From: Hirundichthys speculiger
Taxonomy: Eukaryota; Chordata; Actinopteri; Beloniformes; Exocoetidae
Direction: 5' to 3'
DNA length: 64,000 nucleotides
NCBI GenBank assembly: GCA_018398805.1
Contig: JAGFBZ010000170.1
Coordinates: forward strand, 186,001-250,000
Below the pieces are notes generated by a model. That model did not search any database. It saw only the letters and a program-made list of their open reading frames with translations, and was not told the DNA's origin. Shown here piece by piece: positions 32,901 to 47,141 of this stretch (the stretch's first letter is position 1; each line of letters begins with the position of its first letter). A program made the position numbers and the translations under genes.

Positions 32901-35900
32901 TGCCGTTTCGTGCTTTAAGTTCCGCGGTTTAAGTTATTCACGGATTATTCAGAAATATATAATATAATAAAAAATCAAGAGAAAAATCACAGAAACATCA
33001 CAGGATGTTGTGCGCCAGCCTGGCCCCTTTAAGAAGGTGGCCTTATGGGTAATGTAGTGTGTGTGTTGTTGTGGGACGTCAGAATGAAAACGGGGTTAGA
33101 TGAAAAGTGTAGTGAGCATCAACAGCAGCCCAGTGTGTATAGATTTACATTCTCTGTTAACCGACAGGAGCCCAACAATACAACCTGTGTGATGTTACAA
33201 GTTCCTGCAGTGACAGAATAAAGTGCTCGTTCCATGCAGAGAAAACCGGACTTTTTCTTTTGTTGTTGTTAGCGTGTTAGCCGCTAATTACGAGCCAAAA
33301 ATAGCACAAGAGATCAGAGGCTGTGAAGGTAACAGAAAGACCACAGTTGAGTCTTTGTCTTGTTTCGCTGCAGTGTCTCGCTACTTTTTTGTGGTTTTTA
33401 AACATATTTTAGACACATTATTTAGACTCGGGGGGGCTCCGGCTCCAGTGTGGGGTGCCCGTCCTCATTAAACGCAAAAAATAAGGGATCACTGCACTCC
33501 CCGAACACACTGGTGACAGTGAGAGCGCTACTGCCCCCTACTGGAGTATAAGTGCAATTACACTTTATTCCAGGAAAAAAAGCTTGTTCCCCGGGGTCAC
33601 ACGTGCCACCAAAAGTAAGTGAAGCCCTGGTTGAACCTCGGCAGCGTTAGCTTCAGCTGACTCTGGATAAGCAGAGTTTATTTCTGGCCATCCCTCTGTC
33701 CAGAACCTCTCCAGCCCAGACACGTGTTCAGGATGTCTGCGGCGGGTTTTTCTGGAGAGCTTCTGCGGCGTTCTGCCATCGACGCGCTGCCTGTTCAGTG
33801 GTTTTCACGCGTCGATGTTTACCAGCTCCAGCGACACCTTCAGCCCTTCAGCTGCTACTTCTCACTGAAGATGGTGCGTTGGGCTGTGGAGTTATTTAAA
33901 AAAAAAAAGAGAAATCTGACAGTTCTGACAGGGAAGAACAATACAAATTAATCTAAGCTTTAACAAACTTTATTAAACCAGCCAGCTGTTTGTGACGGTT
34001 GGCGCCTTCATGCCACTGCCATGAATCTAATTCAACATTAAATGCTGGGGTAGAATTCATTAGCGAAGTGTCATCCTGGTCACGTGTTTCTGGTCGATTC
34101 TTCATCTTATCATCCAACTGCAGGTCACGCCGGGACATTTATTTACCGAGCAGCTCTTAACCTTTTTTCCCCTCGACGGCTAAAATTCCACACAACCTTT
34201 CGAGATGTTTTTTCCACTGCATTCACCGAGACTCTTGTGTTATTCCCCAAACCCTCAAAGGCTCTCCGAACCATCTGCACAAAACCATCTTTGGCTGGAG
34301 AAACAATTTATTGATCGAACAAAGAAAGTAAAGCCACCCTAAATGACCCAACACGAAAGCCGAAGGCGGCTGTTGGCTCTGGATTGCACAGCGTCATTAA
34401 CATGTTGTGAAGGGCTTTTTAAAATTAACTGTGAATGTTATTGAGTCTTTTTTGAAGAAAGGAAGGTATATTTTGCATATTACCAAACATGATGAGCTTA
34501 ATAACTGACAGCTTGGACCTGTGGTAAAAGGCAGGGGTGTATTCTGCTCCAAACATTTGGATTAAATGTAGGGCTGGGCAAGTTAACGCGTAATTATCAC
34601 ATTAACGCATTCATTTATTAACGCCGACATTTATTTTATTGCGCGTTAACGCATGTTGCTCACATGCTTTTGTTTTGAAAAGTCTGTAACTGGCTGCTGC
34701 TGAAGCGGAAGATAATTGGCTGGTAAAGATGCGGAAAAGCTAAAACAGACATGGAGAACGGTAAAAATCAGTGAACTTTACCGTTCAGGTAGCAACTCAG
34801 GTAGCAATATTAACAATTCTGTCTGAAATAAAACGTTCAAACCCCTTTGTTCAAGACGATCGTGTCATTCCTCCATGTTCCATCAGATCTGCTCCATGTG
34901 TTCACTGTCCTGCTGTTCTCTAGCTTAGGCATTTGCCGATTGTGCTAGTAAAAGTGGCATATTATGCTAGTGGCAGTGCTCGTTTTTTGCCAAAATTATG
35001 CTCAAATTATGCTCGCTTTTCAAAATTATGGTACTTTTTAAAAAAATTATTCTGTGCACAAACTTCACAACTCACAAGACAAGTTTGAAAATGTATTTTA
35101 TTAACCCTGGCCTGACGTTCTGGGCCCGGTTGTTCAAAACCTGGGTAACTTTATCCGGTGGTTAGGCCTATACGCGGATAAATCTGCTATCCAGCGGATA
35201 GTTATCCAGTGAACAAAAATAGGTTGCACAAAGCCTGGATAGTGTGGTGGATAACTATCCGCCGATAGCTTGCTAACCATCGCATGCAGCAGAGCGTGAC
35301 ACAGTTTGCGCAAGGTTTTGCACTCAAATGGCCTCCAGTTACCATGGTAAAGTATGCAAATTTCAAGTAAACAACGAACTGTGCGCACGCTAGCAGCGCA
35401 CGCTGGGTTTCAAAACAAATAAAAACAAATACAGTGAAAACTAAACCATGCAGTTTCTGACAAAGCCCTGGATAACAAATTTAACATTAAATAATCTCGC
35501 TCGCTTGACTTCTCTAATTCGTTCTCTAACAGTTAATTAGCGCTTAGGAGAAAGACTAAGGAGTCTGGGACCGAGACACAGACTTCCGGTTCCGTTTCAT
35601 TGAATTCCCGCGGTATCCCAACACAACTAAAAAGCAAATCGCAAAATAGGAGTGGAACCAACTGTTAATAGTAATCTATCGTTTTTAGTAGCTGAGATCT
35701 TCGTTTTCTTGAATTATTCTAAAATTGTGCTATTAAGACAAGAAAATATACGGATTATGCTAGCAGTGCTACTTTTGGAAAAAGGGCAAAATTTATGCTC
35801 AATTCCTCAGATTATGCCAAAAATTATGCTAGCACAATCGGCAAGAGCCTACTCTAGCTGGTTACTGCAGTGCGGCTCCATCTAGTGGCACAGATGTGTA

Positions 35901-38900
35901 ACTACAACAGAAAGTCCAGTCCTCGATTATAAAACAAAGCCATTTCTGGGTCACGTAAACCAGACAATAAAATATAAAAAACAAAATCAGTCATGTCGCT
36001 TGTTTGGTAAAATTGAAATATAAAAAAACAGGCTTTTTTTTGTGTGTTAGATTAAAAACGGAAAAAAAGTCACTTTTAGTTTTTTTAATTTTTGATTGAC
36101 AATTGAAAATGGAAAAAAACAAATAATACACAGATAATTACGGACTGGTAAAGTTACTGAACTTTAACATGGACATTTTTATTTTAAAGTTCTCCCAGAC
36201 GGAGGATTCAACAGAAACAAGGTTATTTGTAACAACTGACAAGTTGAACTCCCCGTTAAAAGTTTCTGCTGTTACCTCAGAAATTAATGTTTTAATGTTC
36301 TGATTGTGGCCTCTAGATTGTTAGGATTTTTTTAGTAGACTTTTTTTATTTTTCATATAAAAACAGGATGACATTTATGCCCTGGCAGTGGCAATAAGCT
36401 TCATTTTATTTTACATTTTTTAAGATGAGATTTACATAAATATGTGTTACTGACAAGTGCTGATGTTAAAAGTGTTTTGAACAACAAATGTTATGACACT
36501 TTAGTTCATATGGCAGCAGAACATTTCAATAAAAGTGCATTTTACACTACTTTTGAATTCATTATTTGATTTTTTATATACAATGTGATTAATCGTGATT
36601 AATCAGGGAAATCATGCGATTAATCACGATTAAAAATTTTAATTGTTGCCCAGCCCTAATTAAATGCTAAGAAGCTGCATCGGTTGGCGTAAAGATCTTG
36701 AATTGTCAGTCGAAGGGCTGCGGCGTGTCGACGGCGGCTGAAAGAAAAGCTCTCTCTCCCCTCTGCTCTTGTCAGCTTGTTATTTCGGTGTCATCGTGTT
36801 ACGCTGTGATGCACGGCGCCTCGCTGCTCCCGTGACGGCCCGCTCAGGGGACCCGCATGATGAAAGACGGCGCGGGCTGGCGCGCGTTGACTGACTGCAA
36901 CCGCCGGCGGCCTCCTGTTTTTCCACGTACACGGCGTAATAAATGATTCATCGCCGTTTCTGCAGCCAACAAACAAATTTGTATTTTAGTAAATGTGAAA
37001 CACTGGAAAACAGAAGTGGAACCAAAATGTGCCATCGTACGAACTCCAATGTTGCATTGCAGTTATCATTAGGCTGATGTCAGTGGATGTTCACGCCCAC
37101 CTGGTACACGGGAGACGACATTAAACATCAGTGAGGAATCACAGGTTGAGAAAGACACGCAGACCGTCAGCAGTGGTGCGCTTTAGAGATCAGGAGTATT
37201 AGACTTTCACAGACATTTAGTATTTTCTGATGTCACGCTGGTAGTGATTTTTGGTGATGTAACGATCCGAAACCCAAAACACAAGAGGACGAGGGAGTAA
37301 CGCGCTGGAGTGAAACAACATAGGAACATGACAGACGGACTGATAAAGGGAGGAGGACGATCCAGGACTATGCGTACGCACCAAAAAAAGCTCCTGCTGT
37401 TGTGTCCATACAGGCGTGAAGCAAAGCTTCCAGTTTTTCCATTTTTCCAGACTTTGCTTGTGATATTAGTAAATGAATGAGAGTCCCACGGTCGTTGCGT
37501 GTCAGAAACACCCACCATCAAGTACCGCCGCAGCTGCTGCAGACGTGGAGTCTGCAAACACCCTGACGTATGGTAACCTTGTCGTTACGCAACAACTGGA
37601 CGCTTGTCTACGCGCTAGCATGGAGGGAATGGGACCCTTGCATAGTTGCTAGGTTACCGTAGTCACAAAACATCCGTCTCCCTTACTTTAGTGCCGTTCG
37701 CTTTAATGGTATTTAGTTGCCACATCCGACGTCTGTGCTTGGGATCTGGTCTTGGACAAACGAGCTGGTTTAAGATATTTATCTCTTTTTGGTCACAGGA
37801 TAAATCATTTAATTATTGCTGCATGAACAACCTCAGTTCCAAAAAAGTTGGGATGCTGAGTTAAATGTCCTCTCAGATGTGAATATGGACAGAGGTTCAC
37901 CTGTCTGAGACAAACTGGCTCGGAAAGTAGTGGAACAAGCCATGTGGGAACACCATCCAGAAATGCTGTCGTCTTCTCAGGACCAAAGCTCATCTAAGAT
38001 GGTCTGAGGATGAATGGAAAACTGTTCTGGGGTCAGATGAATCACAGTTTGGACATTTTGGAAAACAATGGAGCCTGTATCCTGCAGACTCAAGAGGAGA
38101 GGAACCATCCAGCTGTTATCAGCAGACCAGCTACATCTCTGATGGTCTGGGGTTGCATTAGCATTAGCATTAGCATCTATGACGTGGGCAGCTTCCACAT
38201 CTGGAAAGGCTCCATCAGTGCTGAAGAGAACATAGAGGTTTCAGAGCAACATCTGCTCCATCCAGACAACATCTCTTTCAGAGATCTTCCATATTTCAGC
38301 AAGACAACTGAACCACATACTGGATCGTCACAACAGCATGGCTCCACAGGAGGAGAGTCCAGCTGCTGAACTGTCCTGACTGCAGTTCAGACCTTTCACC
38401 AGAAGAAAACATCTGGGGCACCATAAAATGTAAAATCTGGCAATAAAGGTTTAGGACTGTCGAGCAGCTAGAATCCTGCAGCAGACCAGATTGGGACTTT
38501 GTTCCTCTCCTAAAAGTCCAACAGCTGGTCTCCTCACACCCCAGATGTTTACAGACAGATGTTAGAAGAAGAGCAGATGATACACAATGATAAACAACAC
38601 CAGGTTCCTACTTTGTAGAGATGCGTTGTTGTGATTAAAGTCAAAATCAGACAAAGACAAAGGATAAACTGTGGTCTGTCTGTTTCAAATGTTCAAATGT
38701 TTCAAATTCAAATTCAAATTCAAATTTTTCAATGGTCTCTGAACCGTAGTAAATGCAGTCTCGGCCAGTAGAGATCACTGTACCAACGAGGAGCCGTCCC
38801 ATTCATATTTTGAAAAAATTCTTCCTATTTTCCGAAAAATGACCAAATTCTCTTGGTTAGATCTCGGTCACTTGAGCGCCAAAATTTAACCCAGCTAGCA

Positions 38901-41900
38901 AAATGAGTAAGAAACAGATGTCTTTGGAAAGTTTCCTTGTGGAGGAGAAAATGTACAGCGAAGAGAAAGAATAACAGCCGACGACTTCCAAGAAAAAGGA
39001 AACTTTTAACGGACAATACCAGGATTCCTACTGAAATATAGATTTATCACCACAGGTGATTCTATGTACCAAGCCTGCTCTGCGTGAGTTTTTTTTTTTT
39101 TTTTTTTTTGTTATTGATTTAATGGGTACAGAGGATGTTACAAGAGACTTTATACTCCTGTTATGTTATTGGTGTAATGTAATGAGGAAGCTGGTCCGCA
39201 GTTACAAAAAGGCTGGAGACCACTGATCTATGATATCCATCCACTCATCCATCATCCATCATCCACTCAGCCATCCAGCTCACATCCATCCATCAGCCAT
39301 CAGCCATCCACTCATCCACTCAGCCACGCATCCATCATCCATCCATCCATCAGCATCAGCCACATCCACATCCACTCATCCACTCATCCATTCAGCCATC
39401 CAGCATCCATCATCCATTCAGAATTCATCCACATCCATTCATCCACTCATCCACTCATCCATCATCATCCATTCATCCATTCATCCAGATCCACGCATCC
39501 ATTCATCATCATCCAGGAATCCAGGACTCATCCACGCAGCCAGGCAGCCAGGCATCCACTCATCCACTCATCCAGCATCCAGCATCCATCCACTCATCCA
39601 CTCATCCATTCATCCACTCATCCACTCATCCACTCATCCACTCATCCATTCAGCCATCCACGCCATCATCCACTCATCCACTCATCCATTCATCCATTCA
39701 TCCACTCATCCACTCATCCATCATCATACCATCCACTCATCCACTCATCCATTCATCCAGCATCATCATCCACTCATCCACTCATCCACTCATCCACATC
39801 CATCCTCATCCATCATCCACATCCATCCACTCATCCATCCATCCACTCATCCACTCATCCATTCATCCACTCATCCATTCATCCACTTCATCCACTCATC
39901 CACTCATCCACTCATCCCACTCATCCACTCATCCATCATCCTCATCCACTCATCCATCATCCATCATCATCCATTCATCCATTCTCATCATCCATTCCAT
40001 CCATCATCCACTCATCCCACTCATCCATCATCCATCATCCATCATCCCACTCATCCATTCATCCATCATCATTCATCCCATCCATCATCATTTTCAGGGC
40101 CTGAAGCCTGTGATTTTTTTTTAAATTTATTTTAGCATTATGACACCTGAAGAGCAGAATCAGTCCAAACTGAGAAAGCTCAGCTATAGTTTTTCATTAA
40201 CTGGGCGCTTGTTTGAGCGTTGGACCCGTCGGATCAGACTCTGCGTTCCTGGAAATGATGGATGATGTAAATGATGAATCGTTCAGCGGCCTCCACCGCC
40301 GACGGGCCCGTTGCTGAGTCACGACAGCGTCTCGCCGCTCATTCAAACCCTCCTCACCTACTCAGGTGACCGCGCCTCATTAAGCTCACACTTGTTGCAG
40401 TATTTGTTCGGTTTCAGTTTCCAGTCAAGCGCCCTTTTCAAGCCTCATTGGTTCAGCGTTGTTGCACTGATAGGTCGACTGCGTGTTTAAATGCTAACGT
40501 CATCGTGCATCAGTCCGCCGTCGTAGCGGTCCGTCGAAGTCTTTTTTTCATAATCAGACGGGACATAATCATGTGTTTCCTCTGTAATTTGTTTATTTGT
40601 GTGGCTCTTCTCTTTTAATCAGGCCACGGGGATTAGTATTCCCAGGTGAGACACTTCACCAAACAACACAATTGGGCCATCTGTCTGCTTGTTCTGCACC
40701 ACAATAGAGGCTCTGATGAAGCCCCTCCTCTTTCCTCTCCTGTGCTATCTCCACACCTCTTCTCACTTCGTTTCCACTTCTGCTTTTGTTTTCTCACCAG
40801 GTCACTTTGGCTTTAAGCTCCAGCTAGTTTTGCACATCAGAGCTTCTTTTCAAGTCTCCAGGAGAATGAATGCGTAAATGCGCCACGTCTCCAGCGACTC
40901 TGGTTGGGTAAATGCTCTCAAACGGGCCTGCGGGAGAGTCGGCTCCCCAGAGATCACTGAAGGCTTCAGGCTACAGGCTCCAGATGTTACTACAGATGTT
41001 ACTACGAGCAGGACCTGCCTGGATCCCTGCCAGTGCAGACATCTGGCTTGATAAGGAGGGAGAGTATATAAAAGGACTGAATATCTGGTCTCGTATCTGA
41101 TCCTTTCTGGAACTGTCCATTGTGAGATCTGACATGTGGAGGAGGAATGTTAAAGCTGTAGGTTCCACCACCTGCTGCAAACATACTGGCCAGGAAATCA
41201 CCCAGTAGACGACAATGGAGGAGAATCCTTTTGCTGCTGTAAAATCATAAAAATCATTCCACGATGATCCCAAACTACAGCAGAGGCAGTATGTTTTTGT
41301 TCATATCTCATGCCTGGTGTTTAGATGACAGATTTATCGTTCAACCATTTTAATGTATGAATCTGTGTCTTCAGACTTTGGACCTCCGACAGCATCTTTG
41401 GAGCTGGAGGGTTCTGGTCGGTATCACTGCTGATGTTGTTCCAGGATCAGCTGGAGACACTCTGGTGGTGTTGGGGGGGGGGGGGTCACAGCACTTCACG
41501 TCCCACATCTTTACATCTTCTCTACACAGCAAAGGAAAAGCTGTTTTGCATTGGCTGAGAAGATCTGGCAAATAATGGCGCCACCATGTGGTGGCTAGGG
41601 TGGCTACAGCCACCACTGGATTACTCTGAGCCACCCTTTAGCACCCAAGGGAGGCGCATTGGATTATGTAGATCTAGGAAATATATTTTAAACATAGCTT
41701 CTATATTTTTAACAGAAATAGCAACAACAATAATATATATTAGTAAGAATAAGAATCGGACCACAACGGGATCCCTACGCCCAATGTTACATGCAGTAGA
41801 TAGATCCATTGCTCCCTTCAGATCCTCCCTCCCTTGAAAGCAATTCAGCAAAGTGGTTAGTTAGCTATGCTAATTTTCCGCTTAGCGTGCTAACTTCATA

Positions 41901-44900
41901 GAGCAAGCAAAAGTTCTCACTCATTCAGTATGCACATGTATAAAGTATATCCACGTATTCCAGTCAAATAAATATACTACACAAAACACTGCAAACTCTG
42001 TATAAGACATACATACCCACAAAAAGTCCTTTTCAGAATTCGTTGTGTGTTGGCCATTGTATTGTCATGAATAGTTGAATAAACATAAATTATACAAGTT
42101 AATATAAGGAATATAAGTAAAGTGATAATAAATACTGTTAAAATATATAAATATATTATATAGATATATATATATCAATATATAATATTATATATATATA
42201 TAGATATATTAAATATATATTATATTATAGATATTTTTTTTTTTTTGTTGGGTATGTTGGGTACATGCATTTCCTTACAAACTTGGCTCCATTTAAATCC
42301 AACAGCATAAGATTTATTCCAAGATGCTTTTTTACAAACTAAGAAGTAGTCTACCAAGCACAAATGTCCTCACTTTTTGTGCTTAATTTAGATTTTGTGT
42401 TGCTTGAACATAATCACTTCCATTTGTATGAAATCGTATGTATCTCTGCGTTCATGTAGACACAATAAAAAAGATATTTTCCTTTAGTAACAACAGATTT
42501 TTTTATTTTATTTTATTTATTTTTATTTATTTAAAGGACCGTGTGCAGTGGCATTAAAAAGATGGCTGCACCAGATTTAGCACCAAGCTAATTTCAATCT
42601 GTAGTCCTTAACACAGATAAACAGTAAGACAAGAAGGCAAAGAACATAAAATACAACAAAATAAAATCGCAAAAACAATTGGATAAATTTACAATAGCTT
42701 AAAAAACAATAAAAATGACTACTCTTTACAATGCATCCTGTACAGAATAATGCGAGAATGAAATGAGCCCCTTAATGTGAGCAAGACTGGTTTATTTTAT
42801 CGCGTGTTAACACATGTTGCTCACATGCTTTTGTTTTGAAAAGTCTGTTACTGGCTGCTGCGGAACTGGAAGACAATTGGCAGCTAAAACAGACATGGAG
42901 AACGGTAAAAATCCGTGAACTTTACAGTTCAGGTAGCAACTCAGGTAGCAATATTAACAATTCTGTCTGAAAAAAAAATTCTGGACTGCAACAAAACTTT
43001 CACGTCATTCCTCCATGTTCCATCAGATTGCTCCATGCGATTTCAAAAGGTCACCCATTAATGAGGCTTATATGTATTGATGTCTGATCAGGGTTATCAT
43101 TCTGTATTAATGCTTCGGGATCGTCCATCATTAAATCAGCATATCGATGCAGAGCGTATCAGGACACCGCCAGCTGCCAACACAAACAAGCTTCTCGAGA
43201 AGCAGCAGCGAATCTGTGAAGTGCTGCGAGTCCATTCACTGGTGTGGACAGACCCACAGCGTCCACAGAGACACGGCCGAAGACGCTTTTCTACGGAGGA
43301 CGTCCTGGAAACAAAAGCAAGACGACTGGCAGAGCCACCAGGGTCGAAGACGCTGCAGAGTCGTAGACGTCTGTTCGTGAAACGATCCGTGAAGCTCCCG
43401 CTGTCATGGATGTGAAGCTGCCATGTACACCCTGAAAACCAAATTTACCTCGGTTTCTGAGCCTCCGTCACATATAAGATGATTCATCACAGTAACCCTG
43501 CAGATAATTCAGAAGACATGGCTGATCAGAACGTGGCCGTCATTAATGCAGTTATGTCTCAGCTGGAAGTTAATCGGTGTGTGGAGCGATTTCCTCCAAC
43601 ATCTGTTTCTTGCAGGCTTCGGATTGTTCTTTTATTGTTCGACTTGTGTTGATGCTGCAAACAGAAAAAGAGGGAAACGAATGACATTTTCTTGATCATA
43701 AAAGAAGGAGAGACTTGTTCTGTTCTTCCTGAAGGAATGGCTTTAAAGTAGTCACTTTAGTTTGTGTGTTCCTCAAGTCTGATTTTAAAAAAGATAACCT
43801 CGTATCATCAGATTTCATTATTAAGGTTGCGCTGATGGATTTGCATAAATGAAGTCCAGTTTCAGACACGCGAGCGTCATCGTGTAATTACGGTCAGTCT
43901 CAGCTACACGCGTCACATACATGGACGTTCTGACTTGTTTCTGTCTTGACGTCTCATCCCACAGACGACTAACAAGCGAGCTAATGTTCGGTTAGGAGGG
44001 CCGTTGCGACTCACTTCTGAGTGTCGCCTTCACTTGACTGGTTTTTAATGTGCGATAAACGGCCGACTTTAACGTACTAATCCATTTTGAATCTGCCGTC
44101 CTTCAAGTAAGCGACTGCATTACACCTATACAGCATGTCACTGACCCGCGTTAAAGGGGCCGTTTGTGATTTACAGCCATGGAAAAAAATTATCAGACCA
44201 CCTTGTTTTCTTCAGTTTCTTGTTCATTTTAATGCCTGGTACAACTAAAGGTACATTTGTTTGGACAAACATAACGATAACCACAAAGATTTCTCATAAG
44301 AGTTTTATTTAAGAGCTGATATCTTACCATTTTCCATGGTTTTCTTGATTATATGACCTAAATCACTTAAGTTTTTACATCAATAGCTATGGCGTTTGTA
44401 CTGCCAAAAACACTGCTTTTATGCATTCAGTGTTTTCTTTTTGTGTCTGTTTTAGTCACATGATGACGTTTAGTGGTACCAGGTATTAAAATGAACAAGA
44501 AAGTGAAGAAAAAATGGTCGTCTAATAACCCCCCCAGCCTGAATCCTCCTCACTTCGTTTTTCCTGAGGAAGCTGCTCTCGTGTCTTTCCGCGTCATAAA
44601 AAGGCACCAACAAGGCAAACGACCGTTAAGCCGCCAACAACAGCTTCAGCCTTGAGCTTGAGCGTCTTCATCAGCGTGGACACGTTCTCATCGTGTTTCC
44701 TGCAGCGAAACACGGCAGCGAAAAGAGAAGGAAACCCGTGTCTGCATGTGTGCTGCAGAAAAGAAACAGTCCAGTAGCGTCTACATAATTCATGCAAACA
44801 GCATGTAGGCTGTTAATAATGATGAAAGTCTTCTCAGTTGGCCTGTTGTGTTCTTGGGTGCACACACACACACACACACACACACGTAGCACACATGAAT

Positions 44901-47076
44901 ATACACGATACGCTTCATTGTTCTTAAACGTGGTCACTTATAGAAAGCGGAGTGGTTGGTAATTAGGCTGTGGTGAGTCAGTGCGCCACTCTTCTCTATT
45001 TAAGCTGGAACATGATGCTCATTATCACCGTGTGAACGTTCCACAGTGATGTTACCGTGATGAGCCCCCGGTACCAGCTCACCTGGAAAACATGTTTCCA
45101 TGCAGCAGAATTCCAAGAACATGCTGTATGCGCTGTAGCCGTTAACTGTGACCATAAAAAAGAAATTCACAGGTTTCTGAGGACCTGATGAAACATCTGT
45201 GATACAGCTCTCTTTTCAACCACGCCTTTAAAGCTCTGTTCATAGCAGCTGGTTTTATGGGGGGAGGAGTCAGACGCTTGACTCCACCCCCTCTCTCCCA
45301 CGGCTATTAAACAGATATAGATTAGGTAGGCGTAGCGTGAGTTTTTATTGATCTTCGGGTCCTAATTTGTGTGATCTTTCTGCTGCTGGGTTCCCTGAAC
45401 CACTGCTCCACATCTCCCTCTGCACCCCAGTACCGCAGCTGGACTCACAGCTGGACCACAGCTGGACTGGTAACACCACCGCTGTCCCGTAATATCTGCT
45501 GCTAGACTTATCGTGCTGCTCCAATGAATAGTTTTGTCCAAGTTTATGTAGATGTTATCATGGCGTATTGATTGACAGGTTGATTGACCAGTCAGGTTAT
45601 TCTCAACTGGAGGAAACCTAAGAGGACCGGGGGATACTCTGAGCTGTTGCAGCAAAACCTTCTGCAACTCTCTGTGCTTATTTATTAATCTCTTCTTCAG
45701 TGTTTTACCTGTAAAGTACCTGATTGTGGAGACATATAATGGTGCCATAAGGCGATGGACCAATGAAGCAGCAGGTTTATAGTCACATGCATTTTCTGTC
45801 ATAACCTCTGTTAACACTTATTCCAGGGTAGATGCTTAAATATGGTGATAGTTGCCTCCAAATGACTTTATTTGGCTGAATGAGGCTTTAATTACTTCTG
45901 AGCTTATGTGTACTGTCTGATCCTGAACCTTAGTGAAAAACAAAAAAAAACTAGAAGACATTTGAAGGTAGTTAAACTGAAAAGTCAGTTCCTATGATGC
46001 TGAAGAAGGACTTTATTGTTAGTCGTTTTTATCGTCTGAGCCACAGACTGCATATTTAAAGGTTTACCTGGAGAGATGAGCGGTGATGTAACGATAAGAA
46101 ACAGGATGAAGATCCCAGCTGCTCAGCTCCCCACGTGGGTACCATTCTCATCTGCCTCCATTTTCTTTTAACGGGGACTGAGGGAGACGGGGGGATCACA
46201 GGTTTTATCACTCATGGAGAGCGGGAGGGAACATATTAAAGGAAACAGGGCGATGATGCATGTGCTATTTAGATGTTATAAAACCGTGGCTGGAAAACAG
46301 TGATACTCAACACAGACTGCAGATTTATCTTTTTTTTTGTTGTTTTCTTGAACTAATCCCTCGTGTCTCGCTGGTGAAATCTTTCTAAAAAAAAGCCCTT
46401 GGCGGTCCGTGAAAACACGAGTTTGTAGTCACAGAGTGACAAATGCGTGGTGTCTACTACGGTGTTGAATTTCTGTTGAAAAGGGATTGTTCCCAACTGT
46501 TAACTTTTAACTTGGGCTGGGCAAGTTACGCGTTATTATCACGTTAACTCATTAATTTATTAACGGCGACAACATTTATTTTATCGCGCGTTAACGCATG
46601 TTGCTCACACGCTTTTGTTTTTTTTGAAAAGTCTGTTACTGGCTGCTGCGGAACTAGAAGACAATTGGCAGCTAAAACAGACATGGAGAACGGTAAAAAT
46701 CCGTGAACTTTACAGTTCAGGTAGCAACTCAGGTAGCAATATTAACAATTCTGTCTGGAAAAAAAAGACTTTCAAACCCCTTTGTTCAAGACCATCGCGT
46801 CATTCCTCCATGTTCCATCAGATCTGCTCCATGTGTTCACTGTCCTGCTGTTCTCTAGCTGGTTACTGCAGTGTGGCTCCATCTAGTGGCACAGATGTGT
46901 AATGACAACAGAAAGTCTCATCCTCGATTATAAAACGACCCCCCATTTTTGAGAATATGACTTCTAGATTAAAATATCGTCCTATATTCGGGCCAATACG
47001 GTAGTTTGATCAATGACCTATTCAACAGCAGATGGATGTCGTACATGCTGTAATGCTGTAAATGAGCATCAGAAAT

Positions 47077-47141
<65 letters not shown>

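Noticed and set aside
39230..40135. 301-codon Ser/His/Pro-rich open frame
   Set aside because: Lies over the ATCCACTC array; composition is fully explained by the repeat, and the other copy differs in frame and length.
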